The notes below the pieces were generated by a model, which ran no database searches, was not told where the DNA came from, and saw only the letters and a program-made list of their open reading frames with translations. The position numbers and the translations under genes were made by a program. Shown piece after piece: positions 33,412 through 40,660 of a stretch of 41,896 bases of DNA. Position 1 is the first letter of the stretch, and each line of letters begins with the position of its first letter. Location of the stretch: the NCBI GenBank assembly GCA_934167935.1, contig CAKPMH010000009.1, positions 1 to 41,896 on the forward strand, in the 5' to 3' direction. This DNA comes from an uncultured Bacilli bacterium. GTDB lineage: Bacteria; Bacillota_I; Bacilli_A; RF39; UBA660.

Positions 33412-34089
33412 TTATTTAATTATACTAGAAACATAATCATAAATCTCATCATTCATAGATTGAATAGAATTTATCTTACCATCTTTAACACATTCAAATA
33501 TTTTAAAATCATATATTTCAGCTATTTCTAAATAAGCTTGTTCAGCATTTTTTAAATAATTTTCATCTTGTTCATGTTGATCAGGCATTTCTAATCTATT
33601 TTGCTTTAATATTTTTGAATACTCTACTGGCATATGTAAAAATATTTTTATATCAGGAACTGGTAATTTAAGCAAATTAAATTCTAACTCTTCTAACCAT
33701 TTATATATATTATATCTATCAGAAGAACTATAAACCTTACCACCTTGATGTGCCATATTTGAATATACATATCTATCTAATATTACATAATAACCATTAT
33801 CTAAATCTTTAATTATTTTATCAATATTGTAAAGTCTATCAGCAGCATATAAAAGAGATGCTACCTTATAGTTAACATGAGTAGCCCCTTCACTAAACCA
33901 TCCTTCACTTATATATTTTTTACCTAAATATGGTCCTCCTACTATCTTACCAGTAGGTGTATCATACATAGGAAAACTATATCTAATAGCCTTTATATTA
34001 TTTTCTTCTAATTTTTTTATCAATTCTTTTGTTTGTGTTTCCTTACCAGAACAATCAGTTCCTTCAACCACAATTAATTTACCTCTCAT
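33412..34089 (-). CDS. tmk: Thymidylate kinase-like protein
   Basis: 225 residues of the dTMP kinase family. The P-loop VVEGTDCSGKETQ has Cys where most have Gly in GxDGSGK; the DRY motif is YVILDRYVYSNMAHQGG; and a lid-like region DQHEQDENYL follows. It phosphorylates dTMP to dTDP with ATP for DNA synthesis. AAGGAG lies before the ATG. Last gene of a long operon reaching back to yqfC. The P-loop substitution and the adjacent HD-domain gene leave room for a variant nucleotide kinase. Confidence 0.85.
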   Translation of the reverse strand: MRGKLIVVEGTDCSGKETQTKELIKKLEENNIKAIRYSFPMYDTPTGKIVGGPYLGKKYISEGWFSEGATHVNYKVASLLYAADRLYNIDKIIKDLDNGYYVILDRYVYSNMAHQGGKVYSSSDRYNIYKWLEELEFNLLKLPVPDIKIFLHMPVEYSKILKQNRLEMPDQHEQDENYLKNAEQAYLEIAEIYDFKIFECVKDGKINSIQSMNDEIYDYVSSIIK

Positions 34090-34127
34090 TATTATTCTCC
34101 TTATTAGTTTAAAACATTATATTTTTA

Positions 34128-34706
34128 TTAATTAACAATTTCATTATTATCAAATTTTGTATCTAAAAATTTACGACTTGCTAAAAAATCACACATATGT
34201 ACAAATTTTTGATATTTATTTACTGGTTTTGGAAGAACCTCATTTCCTTTAAAATCTTTATTCCAAGGTCCCATATGTGATTCAATAACATTACAAACAA
34301 ATTTTATTTCATTATCTGTAAGTGTTAATTTATCTTTATTTTCTTTTATATAATTACTTGCTAATAAAGGATGATCTACCCTTGTATATTCTTCTTTTAC
34401 AAGACCTGATTTAAGTGAATCATGTAAAACTAATGCAAATATCATTAAATCCTTTTCACTTTCGTTAAATATTCCTGTAATAGATTCATCTTGATATAAT
34501 TCATAAGCTATTCTAACAGCAAATTTAGTATGTCTAACAAGCCCACCATCTTTAAGTGTAAATGCTGGATGATATTTTCCTGTTGATGCAGCTGGTACAT
34601 GAAAAAAGTAATCAGGAATTAAATCTACCATTATTTTTAAATTGTCTACATATTTTTTATTTTTGATATATGTATATTCTTTATTAAACACTTCATTTTT
34701 TTCCAT
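34128..34706 (-). CDS. HD-domain phosphohydrolase-like protein
   Basis: 192 residues. The metal-site pattern of the HD superfamily is visible: His in GGLVRHTKFAVRIAYEL, the HD pair in LVLHDSLKSG (HDxxK form), His in RVDHPLLASNYI, His in IESHMGPW, and Asp in MCDFLASRKF. HD proteins cleave phosphate esters of nucleotides, or RNA 3' ends as in YhaM-like enzymes. The substrate is unknown; the neighbour tmk suggests nucleotide metabolism. It lies two bases after hemW and 38 bases before tmk. Confidence 0.7.
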   Translation of the reverse strand: MEKNEVFNKEYTYIKNKKYVDNLKIMVDLIPDYFFHVPAASTGKYHPAFTLKDGGLVRHTKFAVRIAYELYQDESITGIFNESEKDLMIFALVLHDSLKSGLVKEEYTRVDHPLLASNYIKENKDKLTLTDNEIKFVCNVIESHMGPWNKDFKGNEVLPKPVNKYQKFVHMCDFLASRKFLDTKFDNNEIVN

Positions 34707-34707
34707 A

Positions 34708-35796
34708 CTATTCTCCTATAAAACTTATTAAAAATTCATTTTCTATATAAATATATTTAGGATTTATATATATATAATTATCTTTAATTATAAGTTTATT
34801 TTCTTCTATTAATTTTTCTATATTAAAATATTTTACTAAATCTATATTAAATTTTTTAGTAAAATCTAATATGTTAACCCCTTTTAATTTTCTAAGACCT
34901 AAAATCATTTCATATTCCATATCTAACTTTTTAGTAATTACCTCTTTTTCTTTTATGTAATTTCCAAGTAGATATTTATTCATATTAGATGTATTTGTAT
35001 ATCTTACCTTATTAATAAAACCACTAGCTCCAAGTCCAAAACCATAATATTCTAAATTATTCCAATATGTTAAATTATGAAGAGATTCATAACTTTTTTT
35101 AGCAAAATTACTAACTTCATAATGAATGAAATCATTTTCCTTTAATTTTTTGCAAATATATTCATACATTTGATAATCCAATTCTTCATCTATATTTTTA
35201 TAATTTTCTATATAAAGTTTTGTATGTGGTTCTATCATTAAAGAATATGTTGATATATGATTTATATTTAAACTTAAAAATAAATTTAAATCTTCATCTA
35301 ATTCCTTTATAGTTTGTCCATTAAATCCATACATTAAATCTATATTAATATTAGTAAAATTTATTTTTTTAGCATAATTAATTATTTTTTTTACATCTTC
35401 TAATTTATGATTTCTATTTAATAATTTCAAATATTTAAAATTAAATGTTTGAATACCAATACTTATTCTATTTACATTATTTTTTTTAAATAAATCTAGT
35501 TTTTCTATTGTTAAATTTTCTATATTACATTCTATAGTAAATTCAACATTTTCATCTAATTTAAATACTTTAATTATTTTAAACAATTTATTTAATTCAT
35601 CTATATCTAAACTAGTAGGAGTTCCACCACCTATATATATGGTTTTTACTATTTCATTCTTATAATATTTATTTATTTCTTTTTCTAAAGAATCTAAATA
35701 CTTATTTATATATTTTTTATTATAATAAATTTTTGTAAAATCACAATAAGAACAAATATTAGAGCAAAAAGGAATATGAATATAAACACTTTTCAT
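34708..35796 (-). CDS. hemW: Radical SAM protein HemW (HemN-like)
   Basis: 362 residues. The radical-SAM cluster CX3CX2C is in CSNICSYCDF, followed by IYIGGGTPTSL, NRISIGIQTF, LMYGFNGQTIKELDED and the C-terminal HemN domain with YEVSNFAKKSY and YWNNLEYYGFGLGASGF. The CSNICSYCDF form, rather than CX3CX2CXC, is typical of HemW, a heme chaperone, not coproporphyrinogen oxidase HemN. GGTGATTT precedes the ATG. Confidence 0.9.
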   Translation of the reverse strand: MKSVYIHIPFCSNICSYCDFTKIYYNKKYINKYLDSLEKEINKYYKNEIVKTIYIGGGTPTSLDIDELNKLFKIIKVFKLDENVEFTIECNIENLTIEKLDLFKKNNVNRISIGIQTFNFKYLKLLNRNHKLEDVKKIINYAKKINFTNINIDLMYGFNGQTIKELDEDLNLFLSLNINHISTYSLMIEPHTKLYIENYKNIDEELDYQMYEYICKKLKENDFIHYEVSNFAKKSYESLHNLTYWNNLEYYGFGLGASGFINKVRYTNTSNMNKYLLGNYIKEKEVITKKLDMEYEMILGLRKLKGVNILDFTKKFNIDLVKYFNIEKLIEENKLIIKDNYIYINPKYIYIENEFLISFIGE

Positions 35797-35803
35797 AAAT
35801 CAC

Positions 35804-36400
35804 CTATTTTAAATTTTCAAGCATTAATCTTTCTACTTCTTTTTCTAACTTATTATTAGCTTCTTCTAAACTCAAATTATCTACTTTAAATGGTTTTCCA
35901 TATCTAATAGTTAAATTTTTACTTCTAAATTTATAATCACCAGTTATTCCAAAAGGAACAATATAGGAATTCGTTTTTTGAGCCATTGATACAGCACCAA
36001 ATTTAAATGGTAATAAAAATTTATCAGTTTTATTTCTTGTTCCCTCTGGAAATATTCCTATTGCCCCATCATTATTTAAAACATCTATTGCTTTTGTAAC
36101 AGCTTCATTATCCTTTTTACTTCTATCTACACTAATACATCCCGTTGCTTTAAAAAACCACGCCCATTTTGAATCAAAATATTCTTTTTTAGCCATATAA
36201 TGTATTACTCTTTTAGTTGCTACTATAGTTAAACATTGATCATATAAATGTTTATGATTACCAGCTATTATAATAGACCCATTACCTTTTATATATTCTT
36301 TATTTATTATTTTAGGATTATAATAAAGTTTAAATATTGGTCCTAATATAAATCTACCAATTTTATATAAATTAAACAATATCATCATCTCCATCATCAT
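35804..36400 (-). CDS. 1-acyl-sn-glycerol-3-phosphate acyltransferase-like (PlsC family)
   Basis: Up to 198 residues. The acyltransferase motifs NHKHLYD (HX4D) and FPEGTRN are intact, with SIIIAGNHKHLYDQCL and TNSYIVPFGITG nearby. Family enzymes acylate lysophosphatidic acid at position 2 to give phosphatidic acid. The start is uncertain: the longest frame overlaps the end of the acyl-CoA ligase gene by 29 bases with several ATGs (36400-36385), and I cannot choose between them because GGAG sits amid them. It pairs with a second PlsC homologue at 38104. Confidence 0.85.
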   Translation of the reverse strand: MMMEMMILFNLYKIGRFILGPIFKLYYNPKIINKEYIKGNGSIIIAGNHKHLYDQCLTIVATKRVIHYMAKKEYFDSKWAWFFKATGCISVDRSKKDNEAVTKAIDVLNNDGAIGIFPEGTRNKTDKFLLPFKFGAVSMAQKTNSYIVPFGITGDYKFRSKNLTIRYGKPFKVDNLSLEEANNKLEKEVERLMLENLK

Positions 36401-38102
36401 CCTGGAGCGTTTTAAAATCTATTTTACCTAATTTTGTTTTAGGAAGTGATTTTCTAAAAACAATTTTATAAGGGCACATATAATGTGCTAAATTTTTTTT
36501 ACAATAATCTTTTATTTCTAATTTTTTTATAATACTTGCCGTTTTGCCTTCCTTTAAAACTATAAAAGCTTTAGGAACATTTACTTTATAAGGATGTGGC
36601 ATAGAAACTACAGTACATTGTAAAACATCAGGATGTTTTTCTATAACTTCTTCAATATGAGAAGGATAAACATTATAACCAGATGTAATTATAAGTCTCT
36701 TTATCCTTTGATCATAATATAAAAAACCATCACTATCCATGTGTCCCATATCACCGGTATGAAGCCATACCTTTGAATCACTATGAACTTGTAAAGCATC
36801 ATTCGTTTCTGATTCTTCTAAAAAGTATCCTTTCATAATGGTAGGACCACTAATACAAATTTCTCCTATAACATTTGGTTTAACTCTTTTTCTAGTAGCA
36901 GGATCTATTATTTTAATATGATTAGTTGGTAAAGGTATTCCAATACTGCCACTTTTATTTTTATCATCAAAACAAAGTGATACAGCTGCAAGTCCTTCTG
37001 TTAAACCATACCCTTGTGTTATTTTAGTATCACAATTATGTTGCTTTAGATATTTATTTATCTTTTCTTCAAGATTTTTATTTATTGTATCTCCACCACT
37101 TACAACATATTTCATATATGATAAATCAAGATTTTTTACATTATTACTTTTAATTAATGCTTCATAAAGAGTTGGAACACCAAGTATAGTAGAAGGTTTA
37201 TATTTATTTAGCATAACATCAAATTTTCTTGAATCAAATTGTGGTATCAAAATTGTATAAAATCCAAATGATAAAGGTGTATGCATACAAACACTTAATC
37301 CAAATCCATGAAAATTTGGCATAATTGCTATTGTGGAATCACCTGGAACTAATTTTTTTAAAGCAATTTTTTCTTGGATAGCCGATGCATTAAAAGCTTT
37401 ATTAGGTATTACAACATATTTTGGCTTACCGCTTGTTCCTCCACTATTTAATATAACAGCTGCACTTTCCTTATCTAATTCAGGTATTTCAATATTTTTT
37501 TGTTTTTTATACTTTTTATAAAATCTTTTCCATGAAATATATTTTTCTGTTTTAGGATATTTAGGATATTTCTTTTTTGTTAAATTATATCCTATATGTG
37601 TTACTATATCCATAGAATCACTTGCTTTTATAAATACAACTTTAAAAATGTCTGTATCATCTATAATATTTTTAACTTTAGTATAATTCATATCTATTAT
37701 TAATAATATTTTTGATTTTGTTTTATTAACAGCATCTTTTATTTCTTCTTCAGCTGATAATGGATGTAACATATGTACTACAGCACCTATTTTATTTAAG
37801 GCATATAAGGATATTAATACTTCTGGCGTATTTGGCATACAAATTGTTACTATATCACCTTTTTTTATATCGTAATAGGCAAATGTTCTTGCCATTTTAT
37901 CTATTTTATCAATTAATTTCTTATATGTTATTTTTTTATTAAAATATTGTATTGCTCTATTATTTGGATATTTATTTTTACTTTCTAAAACAAATTCATA
38001 CATTGTTTTATTAGGTATTTTAAAATTTAATTCTTCTTTAGTATAATATTTATCCCAAGGTTCTTTTATTTTACCTATAGATAATAAATCTAAAATTCCC
38101 AT
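36372..38102 (-). CDS. AMP-binding acyl-CoA/acyl-ACP ligase
   Basis: 576 residues of the adenylate-forming family. P-loop LNSGGTSGKPKYVVIPNKA, GYGLTEGLAAVSL, HTGDMGHMDSDGFLYYDQR and the hinge/catalytic Lys in LPKTKLGKIDFK are all present. It activates a fatty acid as acyl-AMP and hands it to CoA or ACP. Between two PlsC-type acyltransferases, the product probably feeds phospholipid or glycolipid acylation. GGAGAATTA precedes the ATG. Its C-terminal acidic tail (DDDGDDD) overlaps the next gene's start region. Confidence 0.9.
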   Translation of the reverse strand: MGILDLLSIGKIKEPWDKYYTKEELNFKIPNKTMYEFVLESKNKYPNNRAIQYFNKKITYKKLIDKIDKMARTFAYYDIKKGDIVTICMPNTPEVLISLYALNKIGAVVHMLHPLSAEEEIKDAVNKTKSKILLIIDMNYTKVKNIIDDTDIFKVVFIKASDSMDIVTHIGYNLTKKKYPKYPKTEKYISWKRFYKKYKKQKNIEIPELDKESAAVILNSGGTSGKPKYVVIPNKAFNASAIQEKIALKKLVPGDSTIAIMPNFHGFGLSVCMHTPLSFGFYTILIPQFDSRKFDVMLNKYKPSTILGVPTLYEALIKSNNVKNLDLSYMKYVVSGGDTINKNLEEKINKYLKQHNCDTKITQGYGLTEGLAAVSLCFDDKNKSGSIGIPLPTNHIKIIDPATRKRVKPNVIGEICISGPTIMKGYFLEESETNDALQVHSDSKVWLHTGDMGHMDSDGFLYYDQRIKRLIITSGYNVYPSHIEEVIEKHPDVLQCTVVSMPHPYKVNVPKAFIVLKEGKTASIIKKLEIKDYCKKNLAHYMCPYKIVFRKSLPKTKLGKIDFKTLQDDDGDDDIV

Positions 38103-38103
38103 A

Positions 38104-38670
38104 TTAATTCTCCTTTATCATTTTTTCTATTAAATCATGAAATTTTTTATTTTCATATTCTAAATCATCTGATACCACATAAAAGGGTTCTCCATAAATT
38201 AATTTTAAGCCTTTTTTTAAAAATCTTCCTTTAATTACAAATGGTACAATTGGTGTATTTGTATCATGAGCAAGTTTTATTGTCCCAATTTTAAATGGCA
38301 ATAACTTATGTTCAGTTGAAAATGTTCCTTCTGGAAATATTCCAACTACTTTTTCATCTTCTAAATACTTTTTAGCATTAATTAATACGCTTTTATCTTT
38401 AATACTACGATCAACTGGTATTAATCCCATATGTCTAAAAAAGAATCCTGTTTTGCCTTCAAATAATTCTTTTTTTGCCATAAAATGAATACATCTTTTA
38501 GTTGAACTCATTAAAAGGGTTGGATCATAATAATCAGTATGTGTTCCTGCAATTATTAATCTTCCAGACTTTTTTATATATTCTTTATTAATTATTTTAG
38601 GTCTAAATGCTATTTTTACAAGTACATTTAAAACTGGTCTAACTATTTTATATAATTTTGCTTCTTTCAT
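38104..38670 (-). CDS. 1-acyl-sn-glycerol-3-phosphate acyltransferase-like (PlsC family)
   Basis: 188 residues. HTDYYD (HX4D), FPEGTF and TPIVPFVIKG are the acyltransferase motifs, and MAKKELFEGKTGFFFRHMGL is typical of the bacterial PlsC family. A hydrophobic N-terminal segment may associate with the membrane. It is followed with one base spacing by the acyl-CoA ligase gene and then by a second PlsC homologue, so fatty acid activation and transfer are expressed together. AGAGGTAAT precedes the ATG. Confidence 0.88.
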   Translation of the reverse strand: MKEAKLYKIVRPVLNVLVKIAFRPKIINKEYIKKSGRLIIAGTHTDYYDPTLLMSSTKRCIHFMAKKELFEGKTGFFFRHMGLIPVDRSIKDKSVLINAKKYLEDEKVVGIFPEGTFSTEHKLLPFKIGTIKLAHDTNTPIVPFVIKGRFLKKGLKLIYGEPFYVVSDDLEYENKKFHDLIEKMIKEN

Positions 38671-38704
38671 ATAATTACCTCTTTATAATTATATCATTTT
38701 TTTA

Positions 38705-38735
38705 TATTAAAAGAAAGTTTTAACTTTCCTTTAAT
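38705..38735 (-). terminator. Possible terminator after yqfD
   Basis: Minus-strand hairpin GGAAAGTT/AACTTTC overlapping the yqfD stop. The following T run is interrupted (TTTTAATATA), so it may be partial, allowing the downstream plsC gene to be read through. Confidence 0.35.
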
Positions 38736-39904
38736 TCTACTTCCTCTACCATTTTATAATCTGTTATATTTTCCTTTACAGCGAAAAATATTTTCAATTC
38801 TATATCATTTTCATTTTCTTTTTTATCTAATATTCTTTTATTTAATACTTTTGAATTTTTATCTAATTTTTTTAACAATTCTTTTTCCCCTAGTTTTATT
38901 GCTTCATTAAGTGCTTCTTTTTTATTGTATTTTTTATCTATTTCTATTGTTTCAAATTGTTCTTGTTTTATCAAACTAATTGGAATCATACTATTTTTTA
39001 TTATATAATTATTTTTTATTTGTTTAGTTTTATATTTTTTAAAATTAAACAAATCATAATATTTATTTAAAAATTTTATTGTAAATATTGTCTTTTTATT
39101 TTCTGTTTTTATTATTTTCTTATAATGATATGGGAATTTAATTTTTGTTGTATACCATACTTCTGCATAAACTGTTCCTAAAGCATTTGTTTGATTTATT
39201 ATTTTATCATTCAACGATATATTACCACTTATTATAACATCGCCTTTTTTTACATAATCATTTTTATGCTTTATTACTTCACCACTTTCTGCATCAACAC
39301 TTATAATTATTCCATTTTTTTTAGCTATTACATGTTTTTTTAAATTATCACTTTTATCTTTATTTATTTTTCTCTCTTCCACTCTTATTCTATATTTAGT
39401 TCCATATTCTTCTATTTCTAACCACTCTATTTTATCTTTATATTTATTAAGCAAAGCTTCTTTTATTTTTTCTTTTTCTTTATAAGTTTTTTTTATTTTA
39501 TATTTATCTATATCATATTTTTTTAACTCTTCTTTTATAAATTTTCTAAAATTGGAATCACTATGTATTACTTCTACACTAAATATTACATTTGAAAGGA
39601 TATATATTATAATTAATCCCATTATTAAAAAAATTATTAAATATTTATTTATTTTTAAATTTTCTTCTATTTTGATTATTCCATATTTTCTTTTAAGCTC
39701 TATTTCATATATTGTTTTTATCTCTTCTATTTTGTCTAAATCTTTTTTATATATTATTATATTTATTTCATTATCATTTACTTTTTTTAGGTTAATTATT
39801 TCTATTTTATTTTTTATTATTCTTCTAATAAATCTATCTATATTTTTTCCTTTTATATTTAATTTAATTTTACTTTTAAATTTATTTATAAAGTTATTTT
39901 TCAA
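38720..39904 (-). CDS. yqfD: Sporulation membrane protein YqfD, TTG start
   Basis: 394 residues. A cytoplasmic N-terminal half, one transmembrane segment (about 87-110, LIIFLIMGLIIIYILS...) and a conserved extracytoplasmic C-terminal domain with SVDAESGEVIKHKNDYVKKG and GDVIISGNISLNDKIINQTN, the signature of YqfD. In Bacillus it is a mother-cell gene of unknown exact function in sporulation. The start is TTG at 39904, supported by TAAGGTGAT 4 bases before it, only four bases after the yqfC stop. The N-terminus is unusually basic. Confidence 0.85.
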   Translation of the reverse strand: MKNNFINKFKSKIKLNIKGKNIDRFIRRIIKNKIEIINLKKVNDNEINIIIYKKDLDKIEEIKTIYEIELKRKYGIIKIEENLKINKYLIIFLIMGLIIIYILSNVIFSVEVIHSDSNFRKFIKEELKKYDIDKYKIKKTYKEKEKIKEALLNKYKDKIEWLEIEEYGTKYRIRVEERKINKDKSDNLKKHVIAKKNGIIISVDAESGEVIKHKNDYVKKGDVIISGNISLNDKIINQTNALGTVYAEVWYTTKIKFPYHYKKIIKTENKKTIFTIKFLNKYYDLFNFKKYKTKQIKNNYIIKNSMIPISLIKQEQFETIEIDKKYNKKEALNEAIKLGEKELLKKLDKNSKVLNKRILDKKENENDIELKIFFAVKENITDYKMVEEVELKES

Positions 39905-39908
39905 AATA

Positions 39909-40145
39909 TCACCTTAGTTCTATATTAAAAATATCACCACTTATTAAAATAGAATCATTCATTAATTTCGATATTATTAAATTATCTCCTTTTATAGTAA
40001 TTTCTCCATCATCATATTTTATTTTTATTTTATTATTATCAAAATGAGATATTTCTATATAATTCATAATTTCTACTTTATTTTTTAAAACATTCATCGA
40101 AAAATTGTCTTCTAATAAATAACTTCTAAATTTATGAATGTTCAT
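39909..40145 (-). CDS. yqfC: Sporulation protein YqfC
   Basis: 78 residues. The pattern NKVEIMNYIEISHFDNNKIK and DDGEITIKGDNLIISKLMND, then SILISGDIFNIEL, is the small beta-rich YqfC family, always paired with YqfD. In Bacillus it is sigma-E dependent and assembles around the forespore. TAGGTGATAGT precedes the ATG. It heads the yqfC-yqfD unit, with a possible sigma-E-like promoter at 40160-40187. Confidence 0.88.
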   Translation of the reverse strand: MNIHKFRSYLLEDNFSMNVLKNKVEIMNYIEISHFDNNKIKIKYDDGEITIKGDNLIISKLMNDSILISGDIFNIELR

Positions 40146-40159
40146 ACTATCACCTATAT

Positions 40160-40187
40160 AATTTTATTAATTTTATCTTTAAATATG
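40160..40187 (-). promoter_or_regulatory. Possible sigma-E-type promoter of yqfC
   Basis: On the minus strand CATATT (40182-40187), a 14-base spacer, then ATAAAATT (40160-40167). Bacillus sigma-E promoters have ATATT-type -35 and CATAnAnT-type -10 boxes spaced 14-15; the match is partial. Confidence 0.3.
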
Positions 40188-40191
40188 ATTT

Positions 40192-40219
40192 AAAAAAAAT
40201 AAGTAGAAATTTCTACTTA
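40192..40219 (-). terminator. Terminator of the lipoprotein gene
   Basis: Minus-strand palindrome AAGTAGAAATTTCTACTT followed by ATTTTTTTT. Confidence 0.75.
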
Positions 40220-40243
40220 TCTTTAAGATAATAATCAAATATT

Positions 40244-40636
40244 TTACTTTACTATACTATATTCTATACTTCCTGCTTTGGATAAATCAACATCTACTTT
40301 TGTTTCTATATTTTTTGTTGTTCCAGTTTCCATAGACTCTTTTACTTCATCTTCTACTTCTTTTAAAACATTTCCTTCTTTATCCATTATTTTCATTTTG
40401 AATTTAGAACCTTCATATGTAGCTCCTGTATTATTTATTACTACTGTTTTTACTATATTATTGCTTGCTCCTACATTTACAAATTCTAATCCTTCAAATA
40501 TTTGATCTTCTATTACTTTATCTCCTTTAATATTTGCTTTATTATTATCTTCTTTTGTTTTTTTCTTACATCCACATCCTGTTATTAATCCTGTTACTAA
40601 TAACATTGCAACTAAAATTGTTACTGTCTTTTTCAT
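40244..40636 (-). CDS. Lipoprotein with small beta domain
   Basis: 130 residues. A type II signal peptide with lipobox LITGC, so Cys21 should be lipidated, followed by a Lys-rich linker. The domain at about 50-130 (FVNVGASNNIVKTVVINNTG, MKIMDKEGNVLKEVEDEV and GSIEYSI) resembles the FxLYD-type fold of Gram-positive surface lipoproteins. Its function is unknown. GAAGGA lies before the ATG, and it has a terminator of its own. Confidence 0.75.
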   Translation of the reverse strand: MKKTVTILVAMLLVTGLITGCGCKKKTKEDNNKANIKGDKVIEDQIFEGLEFVNVGASNNIVKTVVINNTGATYEGSKFKMKIMDKEGNVLKEVEDEVKESMETGTTKNIETKVDVDLSKAGSIEYSIVK

Positions 40637-40660
40637 ATTTTTTTCCTTCTTTCTTTTTTA

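Noticed and set aside
39552..39917. Plus-strand hydrophobic frame (121 aa) over yqfD
   Set aside because: Antisense to the Lys/Ile-rich N-terminus of yqfD, which produces a false membrane-protein appearance in AT-rich DNA.
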